A stretch of DNA of 64,000 nucleotides. It comes from Zarea fungicola. Lineage: Eukaryota; Ascomycota; Sordariomycetes; Hypocreales; Cordycipitaceae. The stretch lies in contig FWCC01000145.1 in assembly GCA_900169235.1 (NCBI GenBank), forward strand, positions 123,141-187,140, read 5' to 3'. Position 1 is the first letter of the stretch. Every line of letters begins with the position of its first letter. Shown here piece after piece: positions 11,319 through 22,073 of this stretch. Under the pieces are notes generated by a model. That model was given only the letters and a program-made list of their open reading frames with translations. It was not told the DNA's origin and searched no databases. Both the position numbers and the translations under genes were made by a program.

Positions 11319-12638
11319 TGATACCGATGTTCAACTCATCAACAATATCATGGCCGATCATTTCAGTTTCCGCCAGCAAGACTACTCCATTAGGCCACTT
11401 GAAAAAGCAAAGAACAACAAGGTTTACCTTATTGAGCTCAACTCTCCCACACCTATCGAGCTAGCTGCAGCCAAGAGAATGCCTCTCACTCACATTGTTC
11501 CTCGGGGTACCACGAATTTTGTAGTGCGCATGCCAAAGGCCAATGTCAGCCTGGAAAACTCGGTCCGAGTCCGGAATCAGGTCGTCTTCCTCCATCTGGC
11601 TCGGCAGGCTCTCTGCGCAGCTAATCAGCCCGCCCTGGCTCCCCTTGTGTTCGCCTGGAGTGATGGTGATCCCGACAAGAGGTGGATTGTGGAAGAGTTT
11701 AAACAAGGAGAGCATATTACATCTGCCGAGCTTGCCAGCTTCACCCCAGAGCAACAGCACACCGTCTTTCGTCAAATTGCTGAATTCACAAAGGCTTTAC
11801 AAGATTTTACGCTACCGGACGGGGTGATCTATGGTGGTCTTACCTGCGATGATGAGGGTCACATTTTCAGCACCAAGTCATCCATCCCCTGTGGTGGTCC
11901 TTTCGAAACCTTTGCTGGCTTCCTCAAAGGCATGTGTACCTGGCAACGGCAGGCCAGTGAGCGCAGTACACACTTGAATGGCTGGAAAGATGACGAGGAT
12001 CTCAAAGTCCGATTGGATCGATTTTTCGCCAATGGTCTGGACGACGTGCTGCAAACCGTGCAAGAAGATCGACCAACTTTGATTCATGCTGATCTGGGTA
12101 AGTTGAAATGCCAAAAGAAAGTGAAGAAGGAAATTACCAGCTTGCGAATTCGATGGAATAATATTAATTGAATTGAAAATAATTTATAGGATTGACCAAT
12201 TTGCTATTCGATCGCGAAACGAATGTTCTGATGGCCGTCGTCGACTTTGACTTTTCTCACGTCGGCGCGCCCATTTCAGAATACCTCTTTTCATTTTACG
12301 ACATGAACGGGCTCCTGACTGGCAGCGGTGAGACTGAGCGTTTCTTTCGGCAATTTCTACTTGATGGGTTTCCCGAAGCGGACGACGTCAGCGATTTGCC
12401 GGATCTCAAGATGGCCAGGGTCCTGGACGCGGCTTTGCAGCAAGTACACGCCAAGAAGCCCAGCAACCAGCATTCGGCGGGCACGGTGGCGGATGTGTGG
12501 TGGTTCTCGCAGGAACTCTGCCAGGCGTACTGGCTCATGGATGGGTTTTTGAGGCATAGAACGCCAGCGCAACTGGCGGAGATGAAGGACGAAAGTGCGC
12601 AAGCATTAAAGGTTTACTTGGATTTATGGGGGTATTGA
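11290..12638 (+). CDS. aminoglycoside-phosphotransferase (APH) family protein
   Basis: Exons 11290-12097 and 12190-12638 give 418 aa. The intron has a consensus GTAAGT donor and splits the glycine of the catalytic loop, which is strong support for the join. The restored loop HADLGLTN (residues 266-273) carries the catalytic Asp268 and metal-binding Asn273, and DFDFSHVG (288-295) is the DFG-like Mg-binding segment. Fungal proteins of this size are kinase-fold enzymes of mostly unknown substrate (small molecules or proteins), not antibiotic-resistance determinants as such. An in-frame ATG at 11242 would add 16 hydrophobic residues; I prefer 11290 because the leader-like sequence before it looks non-coding. 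Confidence 0.85.
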
Positions 12639-13214
12639 TTAGGGGTCGAGTTATAAATACTAGACAATTCTGATGGCCGGATTTATGCAGCGAGGATGTG
12701 AACCTGTGCGACATCCACCACAGGCAGCACCATTTACACCAAATGAATGGCGATTTTCGTGAGTCTTTTCATCGCCGCCAAATTCCTAACTGTCTGCCGG
12801 TTCTGTCTGGCCAGTCGCTGAAGTGTATCAGGGCTCAACACAGTATTCTCGGCCGATAGCTGGCATACCAGACGTGCCTGCAAGATTCCTCCTCGCGGCG
12901 TTTATGTCCATGGCTTCTTACACCTTGTCACATCAGGGCAAAGCGAAACGGACGCTACTCAGTGCAAAGAGATCAGTTATCAGAGGACCACTTGTGGATA
13001 CCGCGCACATCGTACATTGTTGATGGCGTGACCAACAAGGATTGATTTGAAGGAGCATCATCTTCGAATTCATGCGAATTACATTTCAGCCAAATCCAAT
13101 ATAATAAAATGGTAATATTTTACTCGGCTTTAGCTTGAAAATCAAAAAGAAACACCCGGCTTTCGCAGCCCCGACGCAAGCCAAAAAGGAAAGCGTCAAC
13201 TCAACCACACATCT
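12639..13214. other. intergenic
   Basis: I see no gene. The stretch carries the 3' flank of the APH-family gene and the downstream side of the tRNA. Position 13101-13109 reads TATAATAAA, a plausible poly(A)-type element. Confidence 0.45.
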
Positions 13215-13312
13215 GCTCCCCGCAGGGCTTGAACCTGCGACCTTCGCATTACCAACAATTCGAATTAATCGCTTTATTAGTACGAAGCTCTAACCAACTG
13301 AGCTAGGGAAGC
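13215..13312 (-). tRNA. tRNA-Ile (anticodon AAU) with an intron of about 24 nt
   Basis: Read on the minus strand, the cloverleaf folds completely. The acceptor stem is GCTTCCC with GGGGAGC (one G-U pair), and the D stem is GCTC/GAGC around AGTTGGTTA. The anticodon stem is TCGTA/TGCGA, the loop is CTAATAA with anticodon AAT (read as inosine-AU), the variable loop is AGGTC, and the T arm is GCAGG-TTCAAGC-CCTGC. The extra sequence after position 37 is a nuclear-type tRNA intron, to be removed by the tRNA splicing endonuclease. The A and B box promoters are internal. Confidence 0.9.
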
Positions 13313-13959
13313 ATGAGGCGTATTGACCAATTGATGATCGACGGCGCACTATTCCTCACTATTTGACTCACTACGTTGTTGGCCAAGGCATTGTTGTTGG
13401 TCGAGGCATTACTGTAACGGGGAGCAGCGATTAGTATGCAAAGTCCGTAAATTCTCCAGCTGCTCAACTCCTGTGACATGTAGCATATTGTCATGTCGCA
13501 AATGTTTCCGCGGATTTGGGTAGGCGCTTACTTGACTCTCCACGGGCGCTGGTCGCGGAGCTGAATCATTACCCGTCGTATTCCGCGCACTCGCGGTATA
13601 AATCCCAATCGGGCAAGACTGCGCCACATGGCCTGCATTCGGTGTTGAATCTGGGGGACCGAAAGTCTACATCGGCAGCTCATTTCAAACAATATGGAAA
13701 CTTCTGCACGGCTGAGATACTCTCCACAGTCGCCTCATTCTCATCGACGCCCGATGTAACTTGAGACACTGCCATAACATTGAAGCGCTGATGACGCGCC
13801 AGGGCATGCGCCTCAGTACACGGATGAGAGGGTGTTCTATAAAAAGTCCAGTCCAGCTCGACATCATTTCGCTCACAGTCTAATCGTATCCGTCTCACTC
13901 AACACTTGCAATCTCTTCCATCCTCGATTTACTTCAAAAATTACTTTATTTTGGCCATC
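13313..13959. other. intergenic between tRNA and tubby-like gene
   Basis: No gene is recognisable. CTATAAAAAG near 13837-13846 is a TATA-like element about 115 bp before the next start codon. The leader that follows is pyrimidine-rich. Confidence 0.45.
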
Positions 13960-14577
13960 ATGGATAAACACTATGTAGTGACCAAGCCGGCCTTCAAGAG
14001 CCACTACGCCATCGCATCCGAGGACGGCCAGGACGACTACTTTGTCAACATCAAGACCAAGATCAAGCCCAGCCAGCCGCGCCTCACCTTTTACAGCGGT
14101 TCGGACAAGCAAGGCCCCATCGTCGCCGTTCTTCATTTTCAAGCCTCCAAGGTCAACATGAAGATTGGCGTCGGGGACCCCACGGATATCTCCGCCGTCG
14201 AATGGGAGGACCTGTCGTGCATGAACAAGCTCACGCACGCCAAATACAACTGGTCCGCCAACTTGCCGTCGCAAGAAGCGTCCGAAATACTCTCCCAGAC
14301 AAGCAGCGCGCACAAGTTTGACCGCAAGACGTTTACGTGGACGCGGACGCGGAGTCAGAGCATCGACGGGACAAAGCCAACGGCACGGACGAATCGTCAC
14401 TGGAAATTGTCAGAGGAAGGCAGCGAGGAGCTTCTGGCGGTGTTTACGGGGCAGGCCAAGATTGGGCAGTGCGGCACGTTGGCGGTGCGCAGTGACTTGG
14501 GCGACAAGTTTCGGCTCATGGCGCTCGTCACCTTGGTAGGTCTGTACGAGAGGGTGAGAACATCTGGTGGGGGGTAG
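13960..14577 (+). CDS. tubby C-terminal-like / LURP-one-related domain protein
   Basis: This is an intronless 205-aa protein. It is made almost entirely of the beta-rich fold seen in fungal tubby C-terminal-like (LURP-one-related) proteins: alternating hydrophobic strands from FFVN-like and LTFYSG segments, a conserved WSANLPS stretch near residue 90 and a TRTNRHWKL stretch near 146, ending in a hydrophobic ALVTLVGLYER helix that would thread the barrel. No catalytic residues are known for this family; lipid or membrane binding is suspected. The start at 13960 has a good context (ATCATGG). An ATG 18 codons upstream gives only leader-like sequence. A TATA-like element precedes it. Confidence 0.75.
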   Translation: MDKHYVVTKPAFKSHYAIASEDGQDDYFVNIKTKIKPSQPRLTFYSGSDKQGPIVAVLHFQASKVNMKIGVGDPTDISAVEWEDLSCMNKLTHAKYNWSANLPSQEASEILSQTSSAHKFDRKTFTWTRTRSQSIDGTKPTARTNRHWKLSEEGSEELLAVFTGQAKIGQCGTLAVRSDLGDKFRLMALVTLVGLYERVRTSGGG

Positions 14578-17500
14578 ACGACGTTACAAATTTCTGGAAT
14601 ATATGACAATGATGTGTTTCACTGTATTAGTGTATGTTTTAATATTTTAATCAAGTATGAAAATAATTGAAAATAATTGAAAAAAAAAGACCAGCTGAAA
14701 CCAACAGCCTACCCTGGAGCGTTAAAGGCAAAATTAGCAGCGTGATGCAGCCAAGTTAAGCCTGGCTTTAATAGTCCATAGAGCTATTTCAGACCGTTCG
14801 TATGAGAAAAAAAACATTCTTGGTAACATTTAAGGTTGCACGGGCTGAGAGGCGTTGCTCAACAGGTATGCAATTGGTGACTTGATTCGATATAACTATA
14901 CACTAGCGACAGATGGGGAAGAGTTTCTCCTCTATCTACACAATAGGGATAAAAAAGTATAGACAATAAACATTATCATCTGAATTTTCGTATTGGTGGC
15001 AGGCTGCCGGCGTTCAAGACTTTGACGGACGGTGGCCTGCAGCCGCCATTTGGCCTCCGCGAATACGTTGCTTGATCAGTAAAGTCAACAGTCACAGCAC
15101 AGGTGTCACGACACATAGAAGGTATATATTGGATGCTAGGGATGTCCCACCTAATGGCTGGACATTACTTGATCTTTTTGGGTCTCTGTGGCCCAGTGGT
15201 ACCTGGCACACTGGTCCTGACAACAGGTATCCAAGTTTAAAGCCTTGACGCATTGGAAGTCTGTCGAATCGTCTGTCTCGCACCGAACCATGTACTTGAT
15301 GTTGGGGGTTTAAATGATTCTGCCCTGCCACGTTGATTCTCATTATGGGCATGCTTCTAGATTTGGCGGTATTCAGTGCTCTAGTTACGTCGGAGAGAAT
15401 ACAAATCAAAACTTGTATAAATTGTAGTGGAGACTGTGCAATCAACAGCTTCGTGAAGACTCTTCTGGATGCCTGTCACTGCGTTCTTAACCATTATTGT
15501 ACTTTCATAGCCCCTGCTGAGTAGGCACGCAAGAGCATATTCAAGCTGCAATGTCAATAAACGGCTAGCATATCATGAAAGCATCTGATACAAAGAGAAT
15601 TCGTCCAGTGCAGTTACTGGCATCCATGCCAACACGAGACTTTCTCCTGTTCCTTATCAACAACGGCCCGAATGGCATTTACGCACCTAAGATGGTACGT
15701 ACAGTAGTAGCACGTAAGCATGAGTCAGTATGACCAAGTTGATATTGCGGTGTATGATATTTCTGCCACTCAGCCCTATGTAGCACACCGGAGCCGGCGA
15801 CTGTCATACTTCGGTCCGAAAGCGATAAACGGCATTATCCGGCAAGATAGCAAAGGAATGCCGTGTTAGCCTGTGTCAAGAGCACCATGTCTCCATATGT
15901 CGCAAATTTAGTCTTTTCTGGTGTTTCTTTTATGCATTCAGCAGCCAAGTGAAAATCGTTGGAGGACTTTTATCCCCCTTCGCCATGCAGCATGAAATAC
16001 CAGCATGCTGCTGTTTACGCAGCCGTCAGGTGTTCAGATAATGAGTTGTAGTCACCTATTCAGTGATATCTACTATTAATTTCCGGGCTATAGAGTCTCC
16101 ATACGCAACTGCACTCTACTGTGTTCCAGGTTATTACTCAAGGCACAGCCGCCGTTTCCACGCAAGTTGCTGGTCCACGCGAGTTGCCGCTAGATAAAAA
16201 GTTGCACAATTTACTCTCTTTCCTCGCATGTCACGATAAGCCTCCATTCCAACCTGCGAGATTTATTTCATTACGATGCTCCATCTGCTGGGCAATGAAT
16301 TTGAAATGTTTCCACAACCCAAGCGGGACCAGAGACCCAGTGGACTCCGAGCTTTCTCCTGCGCCGGATGTCGCTGACTAGGCAACTCCGGTCAGTCGGA
16401 ATACCGTCTGTATCGATAGCTTAATGCCATATTCTGCCGAAAGCGAGTACAGCGCTATAATACCTGAAAAACTTGGTTGCGGCGGGAAGCCACCCGTTCT
16501 TTCAATGACTTGCTCGAAACAGGCTCTCCCATGTTCTGAAAAACGCATCTGGAAAAGCCGTGATAAGATATTATTGTTATCTGATAATGAATGAGCGTTT
16601 AGAATTCCGTCCGAGCTCCAGTCAGCTGTTTTAATTTGCGCTACGTGCACTTACGGTAAGATGTGGCTTACAAAAGTTCTCACTCTCATCCACAGTAACT
16701 GGTCCGAGTTGGCAGCATGGTGGGGTTAGCGGTTATTCGGTAAAATATCATGCTTCAATTGGTGGAGAAAGGGCCTGTGCGCTATTTCTTAAAGTGAGGG
16801 ATCCTGTTGGGAAGTTGATTGCCATTTTGATTTTCCCTGGGGCGACTCTAGACTCAATGGTGAGAAACCAATACCAGTAGACCAACAGTGTGTCCAGAAC
16901 TCCACGCCGTCGTTATACTATTCTCTACCCTTACTTATAGACACTTCTAGGACTGTAAAAGTGTTAGTATCTAAACGATTGGCATTGTGGCGACATGGCT
17001 TATTTCTTGGCGCGGCAGCATGGCTTGATGAGTCGAGAGTAGCACACCGTGCAGCAAAAAGTAGCTATGAAGCTGAATTGGAAGAGTCTTACGTGTCAAT
17101 TGTTCACGGTTCCTATTCAACAGCTGACTCGGCGCATCGATGAACGTGAGCAACTGTTTGCCTGGCCAACATCTCCGGTCAAGTTGTCTCTAGGGCAGCT
17201 GCCAGCATCGGTTACATTTGATGAATTGGTTTACCCACTACTGATGGAGCACTACCCTCACGCCTAGACTCCTGTAGGGAGGCCGGTGGCGCTTCGGCGT
17301 GAAAATGGGAACTTCATTTAATAGCATCACGTAGAAGCAAGGCGATCAGTTCCGTGAGCGTTGATCATGCATGGCACTATCTTGACTCTTGTGAGATATC
17401 ACCGGCGGTAGTTTGTTGGTACATGGACTCATCAAGGCCGGTACCAAGGGAATATAATTGAATGTAATTGGTGCCAGTGTGAGTTGTGGATGGGGAAATG

Positions 17501-20500
17501 GCGCGGCGGTATCGTGTTGGACTTGTGAAGTGTTACGCGATGATTACCCTTTTTAATATAGAGTCAAATTTAGTCTCGCCGGTTTTACATCTCGCTAGCT
17601 TCGTCTCCTTTGATGTGATATCTGTCGGAATGCAAGCGCGAATTGGTCGCCAACCACGCGACTCGCCGGATTCGGCCCTTCAACCGAAAATATACTACGA
17701 GGCTTGTTATTTATTACACCCAGCAACATGGCGACCCCAGCGCCGCGATAATCAACTGATAGGACACCCTGCTGCCCGACTCATGCCTGTGGAGTGCTGC
17801 TGATTATTGGTACAGCGTGGGCTAATCACACCCTCGGGCCGCTGCGCAGGAATGTGGCATCACGTTATTGTGTACTCTGTAATTGGCACGCACCAAGTCC
17901 ATTCGCAGTGCGATATCGTAAAAACCTCGGATCTAAAACCAATGAAAAGATCATTATCGCTGACTAGTATGAGCAATGGCAGACATGCAACCCATTGAGG
18001 TGTTTAGGCGCAGGAACGGCACTAGCCGTCCATAGATGTTACTCAGAGCTCCGCCAACCAGACGTTGCAGAACTTGTATATTTTTTTTATACAGCTATTA
18101 GTTGAATAGACCGTGGCTTAATACGAGTTGCAAGCATGTAACTATGTCTGGGCCTTCACATCACCTTTCGTCATCAGCCATTGCGAGCAAGTTCGTTCAG
18201 CTTTGTACAAAAGTTCGCAACAAAAGTACTTCAACAGAGTAGGTGGCAAAGAGCCAACAGCGGCTTTCCTTGTTTTAGTCAAGAAATTGCAGCCAAGAAT
18301 GGCCACTGAGGTGAAGATTTGTCAAGCGCCACTATCAAATCTCAATTGCACAGCGATCTCGTAATAGTATCATAGCCTCGTCCAGGGATCGGCACAAACG
18401 GCCAGCAATATCATCAATAAACGAGCTGCGGCAGTAGGATCCTGTTCTAAAACGAGCTTCCAAGCCCGTTCCAGTGCCCTTCTGTCGGAGAATCTTACCA
18501 ACACCCGGGCAGCCGGCTAGGGGAGGCCCAATTCTTCAGCCAACTGGATGACCGTCGTGTTGGCTGCTCGGTTCGTGTCCTTCCATGTCCCCTCCCCCGC
18601 GTCGAGCGGACTTGTCGATCCTGGGGCTCTGCTCGCCTGCAGAGGCTCTAATGTGGTCTAGAGCCCGTTGTGGTTGCAAAAAAAAAAGTCTTCACTGTAG
18701 ATCCAGCTTTCAGAGAGAGGCAAAATTTATATTCGCCACCTATCATGTTACTATTCTACAAGTCCAACCCAACGGCTCTTTCTTCCGGCCTGGGCCGTTC
18801 AATGGGATATCACAGGAAAAGCCGAGGCGTAACAGCTCACCCGGATATGCCGGCTCCGAGAAAAAGTCTGCTCTGCGGAATAATTCAAGGGTTGCACCGA
18901 TTGTCACGCAGAAAGAGGGGGCTGGATTCGCAAAGCTGCCAAATTGGTTACACTGTAAGACGCAACCATAAAATAGGATCTTTTGTAAGAACCCAAAACC
19001 CGGACCTGCAATCCTGCCGGTCGGCTGCCTCAGTGCTACCAGTACGACAATGGCGTGCCGGCGGAAGACAATGTCCCATTCATCCCACAAAGAGTTTAGT
19101 CGCCCCTGTTTCGGCGAGTCACAGGCACGGAAATGGTCAGAGAGGAGAGAGACGGGGACCAAAGGGACTGGACTGTGCAGGTCTACTATGGAGACCAACG
19201 ACAGGCCCGCACCATCGCCAAACCTGGAAGCCTCCCGAGCAGCAAATAGTGGGCTACAAAGGAACTTTCGTCAGAGAGCGCAGCAAGGGCGTTTGACGAT
19301 TGGGTGGCCGGTGGTGGACACAACGCCGAAAGGCTGAGGGATCTCCGCCTGCTAGTAAAGTCAATACCCCGGAGGCTGCATGCGCTTGGGGGTTAGCGGC
19401 TTACATGGCGTACGGATGATGCCACGCACACGCCCCCTGACCCTGGTTCTTTGCATGCCGCCATCAACGCAATCAAATTGCAAAGTGTGCTGCATGGCAA
19501 AAGTTCTGGCTCGTGGTTGGGTAGTGTGGGCACCAGAGGAAGCCTGTACATTCAATTTCATGCAGGCGTCAGCTGAGAGCCAGGGCGAAAGGGGCAACGC
19601 CGGTACAGCGCTGCAAGGACGGCACTGAGAAAGGAGGAGAAATAGCTGAGGCATGCGCTGTGCGGTGGGCTAATAAGGTTGTTGCTAGAAATTGCTGGAC
19701 ACCCTTGTGGTGAGCCTGTGAAGCCATACCCATCCCAAGCATGCATGCATGGTGGCGCCGTGGTACAGTCAGTTGTTACTGCAGCTTGCGGGACTTGATT
19801 AAATCAGTAGACAAATCAGAGAAGGAGAAGATAATATGCCGTCATTTGGAATCTCTGTGTAACTAGGCGAGTACCGGGCTACTTTAACTCACCGCCACCA
19901 AGCATATTGAAATCGCCTTGGCGGTCGCTGTCATTGCGATCATGCTTGGCATGTGCAAGCCCTCCGGCAGCCATCACAGCTTGGCATTCCCGAGGGTCAC
20001 AGTATGGCCGTAGGACGGGCACAATCATGGCAACAGTGCCGGTAGCGGCTTGGCTCTGAGCTGGATGTCGTTAAACGAGCAAGGCAAATGCCAAACCTCG
20101 TCGTTATCAATTGAGCAGATTGTTGCCGATAACTACGACATGAAACGAGAGAGCTTCATACCCAATTTGGTCTTTTTTTCTAATTGACGACAGGAACTTC
20201 TGTCTGGCTCCGTAAAATAAACCACGTTATTGGAGAGCCACGATTGTTTTACTGGGTCAGCGACATAATCGGTGTGGGCAGGGTGGAGAGGAGGCCGGTC
20301 AGGCTGAGGCAATTGAGGATAACGATCGCATTGTTCACGGCTTCGGATTTTTTAATAGTCCTTCGACCAGGCGTAGATAGAGCCACATGGCCAGCATGTT
20401 TCCATCACCAGCTAGGTTAAATCAAAAGGACCAGCCAGTGTGTGGGGAGAAGAAAAAGGTCCCTCTAAGCGACTATTTCGGGCCTAGGACTAGACGAGGG

Positions 20501-22073
20501 AAGATGTCCAGCCCACTGATTTGTCACAGACTGGTCCCTAGTTGCGTGGAGAACTCCTCTCATCTGCGCCCTTTTGCAAGAACTTTTGGAAGCCTTCCCG
20601 TGGTTAGCGGTCCTTTTTGATAATGGCGACAACGGCCATGTTGAGAATTTAGTTACCTCATGCAAACCAAAGGATCTTGGGACCCCAGGATATCACACGA
20701 GCTGCTCCATAGAGAACAATGGATGCCAAGGAATTGCCCACCACCCGAAGCCTTGCGGTTCACTGCACGGCCCACAAGTTCGCAGCTCCAAGTAGATACG
20801 ATTGACTCGCTGCCCAAGAGTCTTTCAGAATGGTGGATTTGTCTTGAACCTATACGCCGTGCTGAGACTCTCATTGTAACCCCATCCCACCCATTCCCCG
20901 TTGGAACCAAAGTGGTTACTTTCTACTCTCTCCACCAGCATACCTATAGAGATGGAATAAGCTTCCACGCATACACGCCGTGGCTAAAAACAGAAGCAGA
21001 ACTGGGCGTCCGGATCTGCCCCAGGGCACCAGCACCAGTGGCTTCAGCAGCCTTGGCAGTCACAGCAGCACCATTCGGGGAGCCGGGAGCGCTGGTTTTC
21101 TGTTCAATCCTTTCGCGAGGGCTGGTGGCGGCGCCTGCAATCTACGCCATGCCGACTCTTCCGCCCAATGTAGGGGAATAAACCTATACCACAATGCAGC
21201 AGGCCGGTTACCGACAGTGTGCCATTTCATATTATCAGAACTTGAGCGTCACAGGCTCAAAGAGGAAGGTCAAGAACTTTTTCCCTGAGCGGGCGGACGA
21301 CTCTGGGGCAGTTTAGCTTGTAGATAACTAGCTGGGGCCTGTCGGCCATCCCTGTCGCCACACACACAAATCGGCGGACACCACCATTAGGGGAATTCCC
21401 CTTTATCAAACGCAGAGGGAATGGCAGAATGGCCTGTTGCAAGCCCCAGTTTACTGAACGAGGTATGGGTCAATGTAGCGTCTAGTCGCGCGTGGATCTA
21501 GTGGCAAAGACTGTTTGGAGCCAGTAGAGAAAGCAAGCCGCCACACACCCCTGGTGTGTGCTTTTCCCGCGTTCTAGTACGCACCAGGAAAGTTCTTTTT
21601 TGCTGGTAGCCCTGGGTTGCAAAAGAAAAATTCAAGTCTAGTGATAGGCGACGCCGAAATCAGCTGGGGCAAATTCATCCGTCTCCCAACGGCCCCTGTA
21701 CCACATGCTGCTAGTGAGACTCTTTGCTTGAATCGGGAAGGTCAATTAATGCAACACTATAAGGATGAGGCTCACCAATTGGCGTGCCGGGCACCCTCTG
21801 TGGCGCTACCATTGCATGCCTGGACAAAAGATCCCTGCCCGGCATTTGTCCGCTCCTGTCAGCTTGGGGCGTGTAGCATTGACATGGTGCCAATGGCAGT
21901 AGTATCACGGACCAGAACAATGCGTGTATAATAGCCCCTCGGACCCCCGACCATTTGTTGCTTCTTTGTTCTGCTCGTTGTTCCCCTTCGTCTCATCTCA
22001 ACTCCAGAGTTTGGACGACAGACCTCCTTCTCGCCCTCCATCCTCTGCGCGTGAAGGAACATTTCTCGCCAAC
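14578..22073. other. 7.5-kb gene-poor region, including OPT promoter
   Basis: I could not support any gene in this span. The longest frames (for example 18670-19296 and 20660-21181 on the plus strand) have no motif, no codon bias like the neighbours and no family resemblance. The left half (to about 18.1 kb) is AT-richer than the right half. No transposase, reverse transcriptase or terminal repeat was found by eye. The final part supplies the OPT transporter promoter: TATAATAG at 21926-21933 lies about 140 bp upstream of its ATG. Confidence 0.5.

Noticed and set aside
15180..15256. tRNA-like words (GTGGCCCAGTGGTA, then a weak T-arm)
   Set aside because: The acceptor and anticodon stems do not pair, so at best a decayed tRNA fragment.
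18585..19337. Overlapping frames of 95-208 codons on the plus strand
   Set aside because: Three frames are open at once over the same bases and none resembles a family, which suggests chance openness, not coding.
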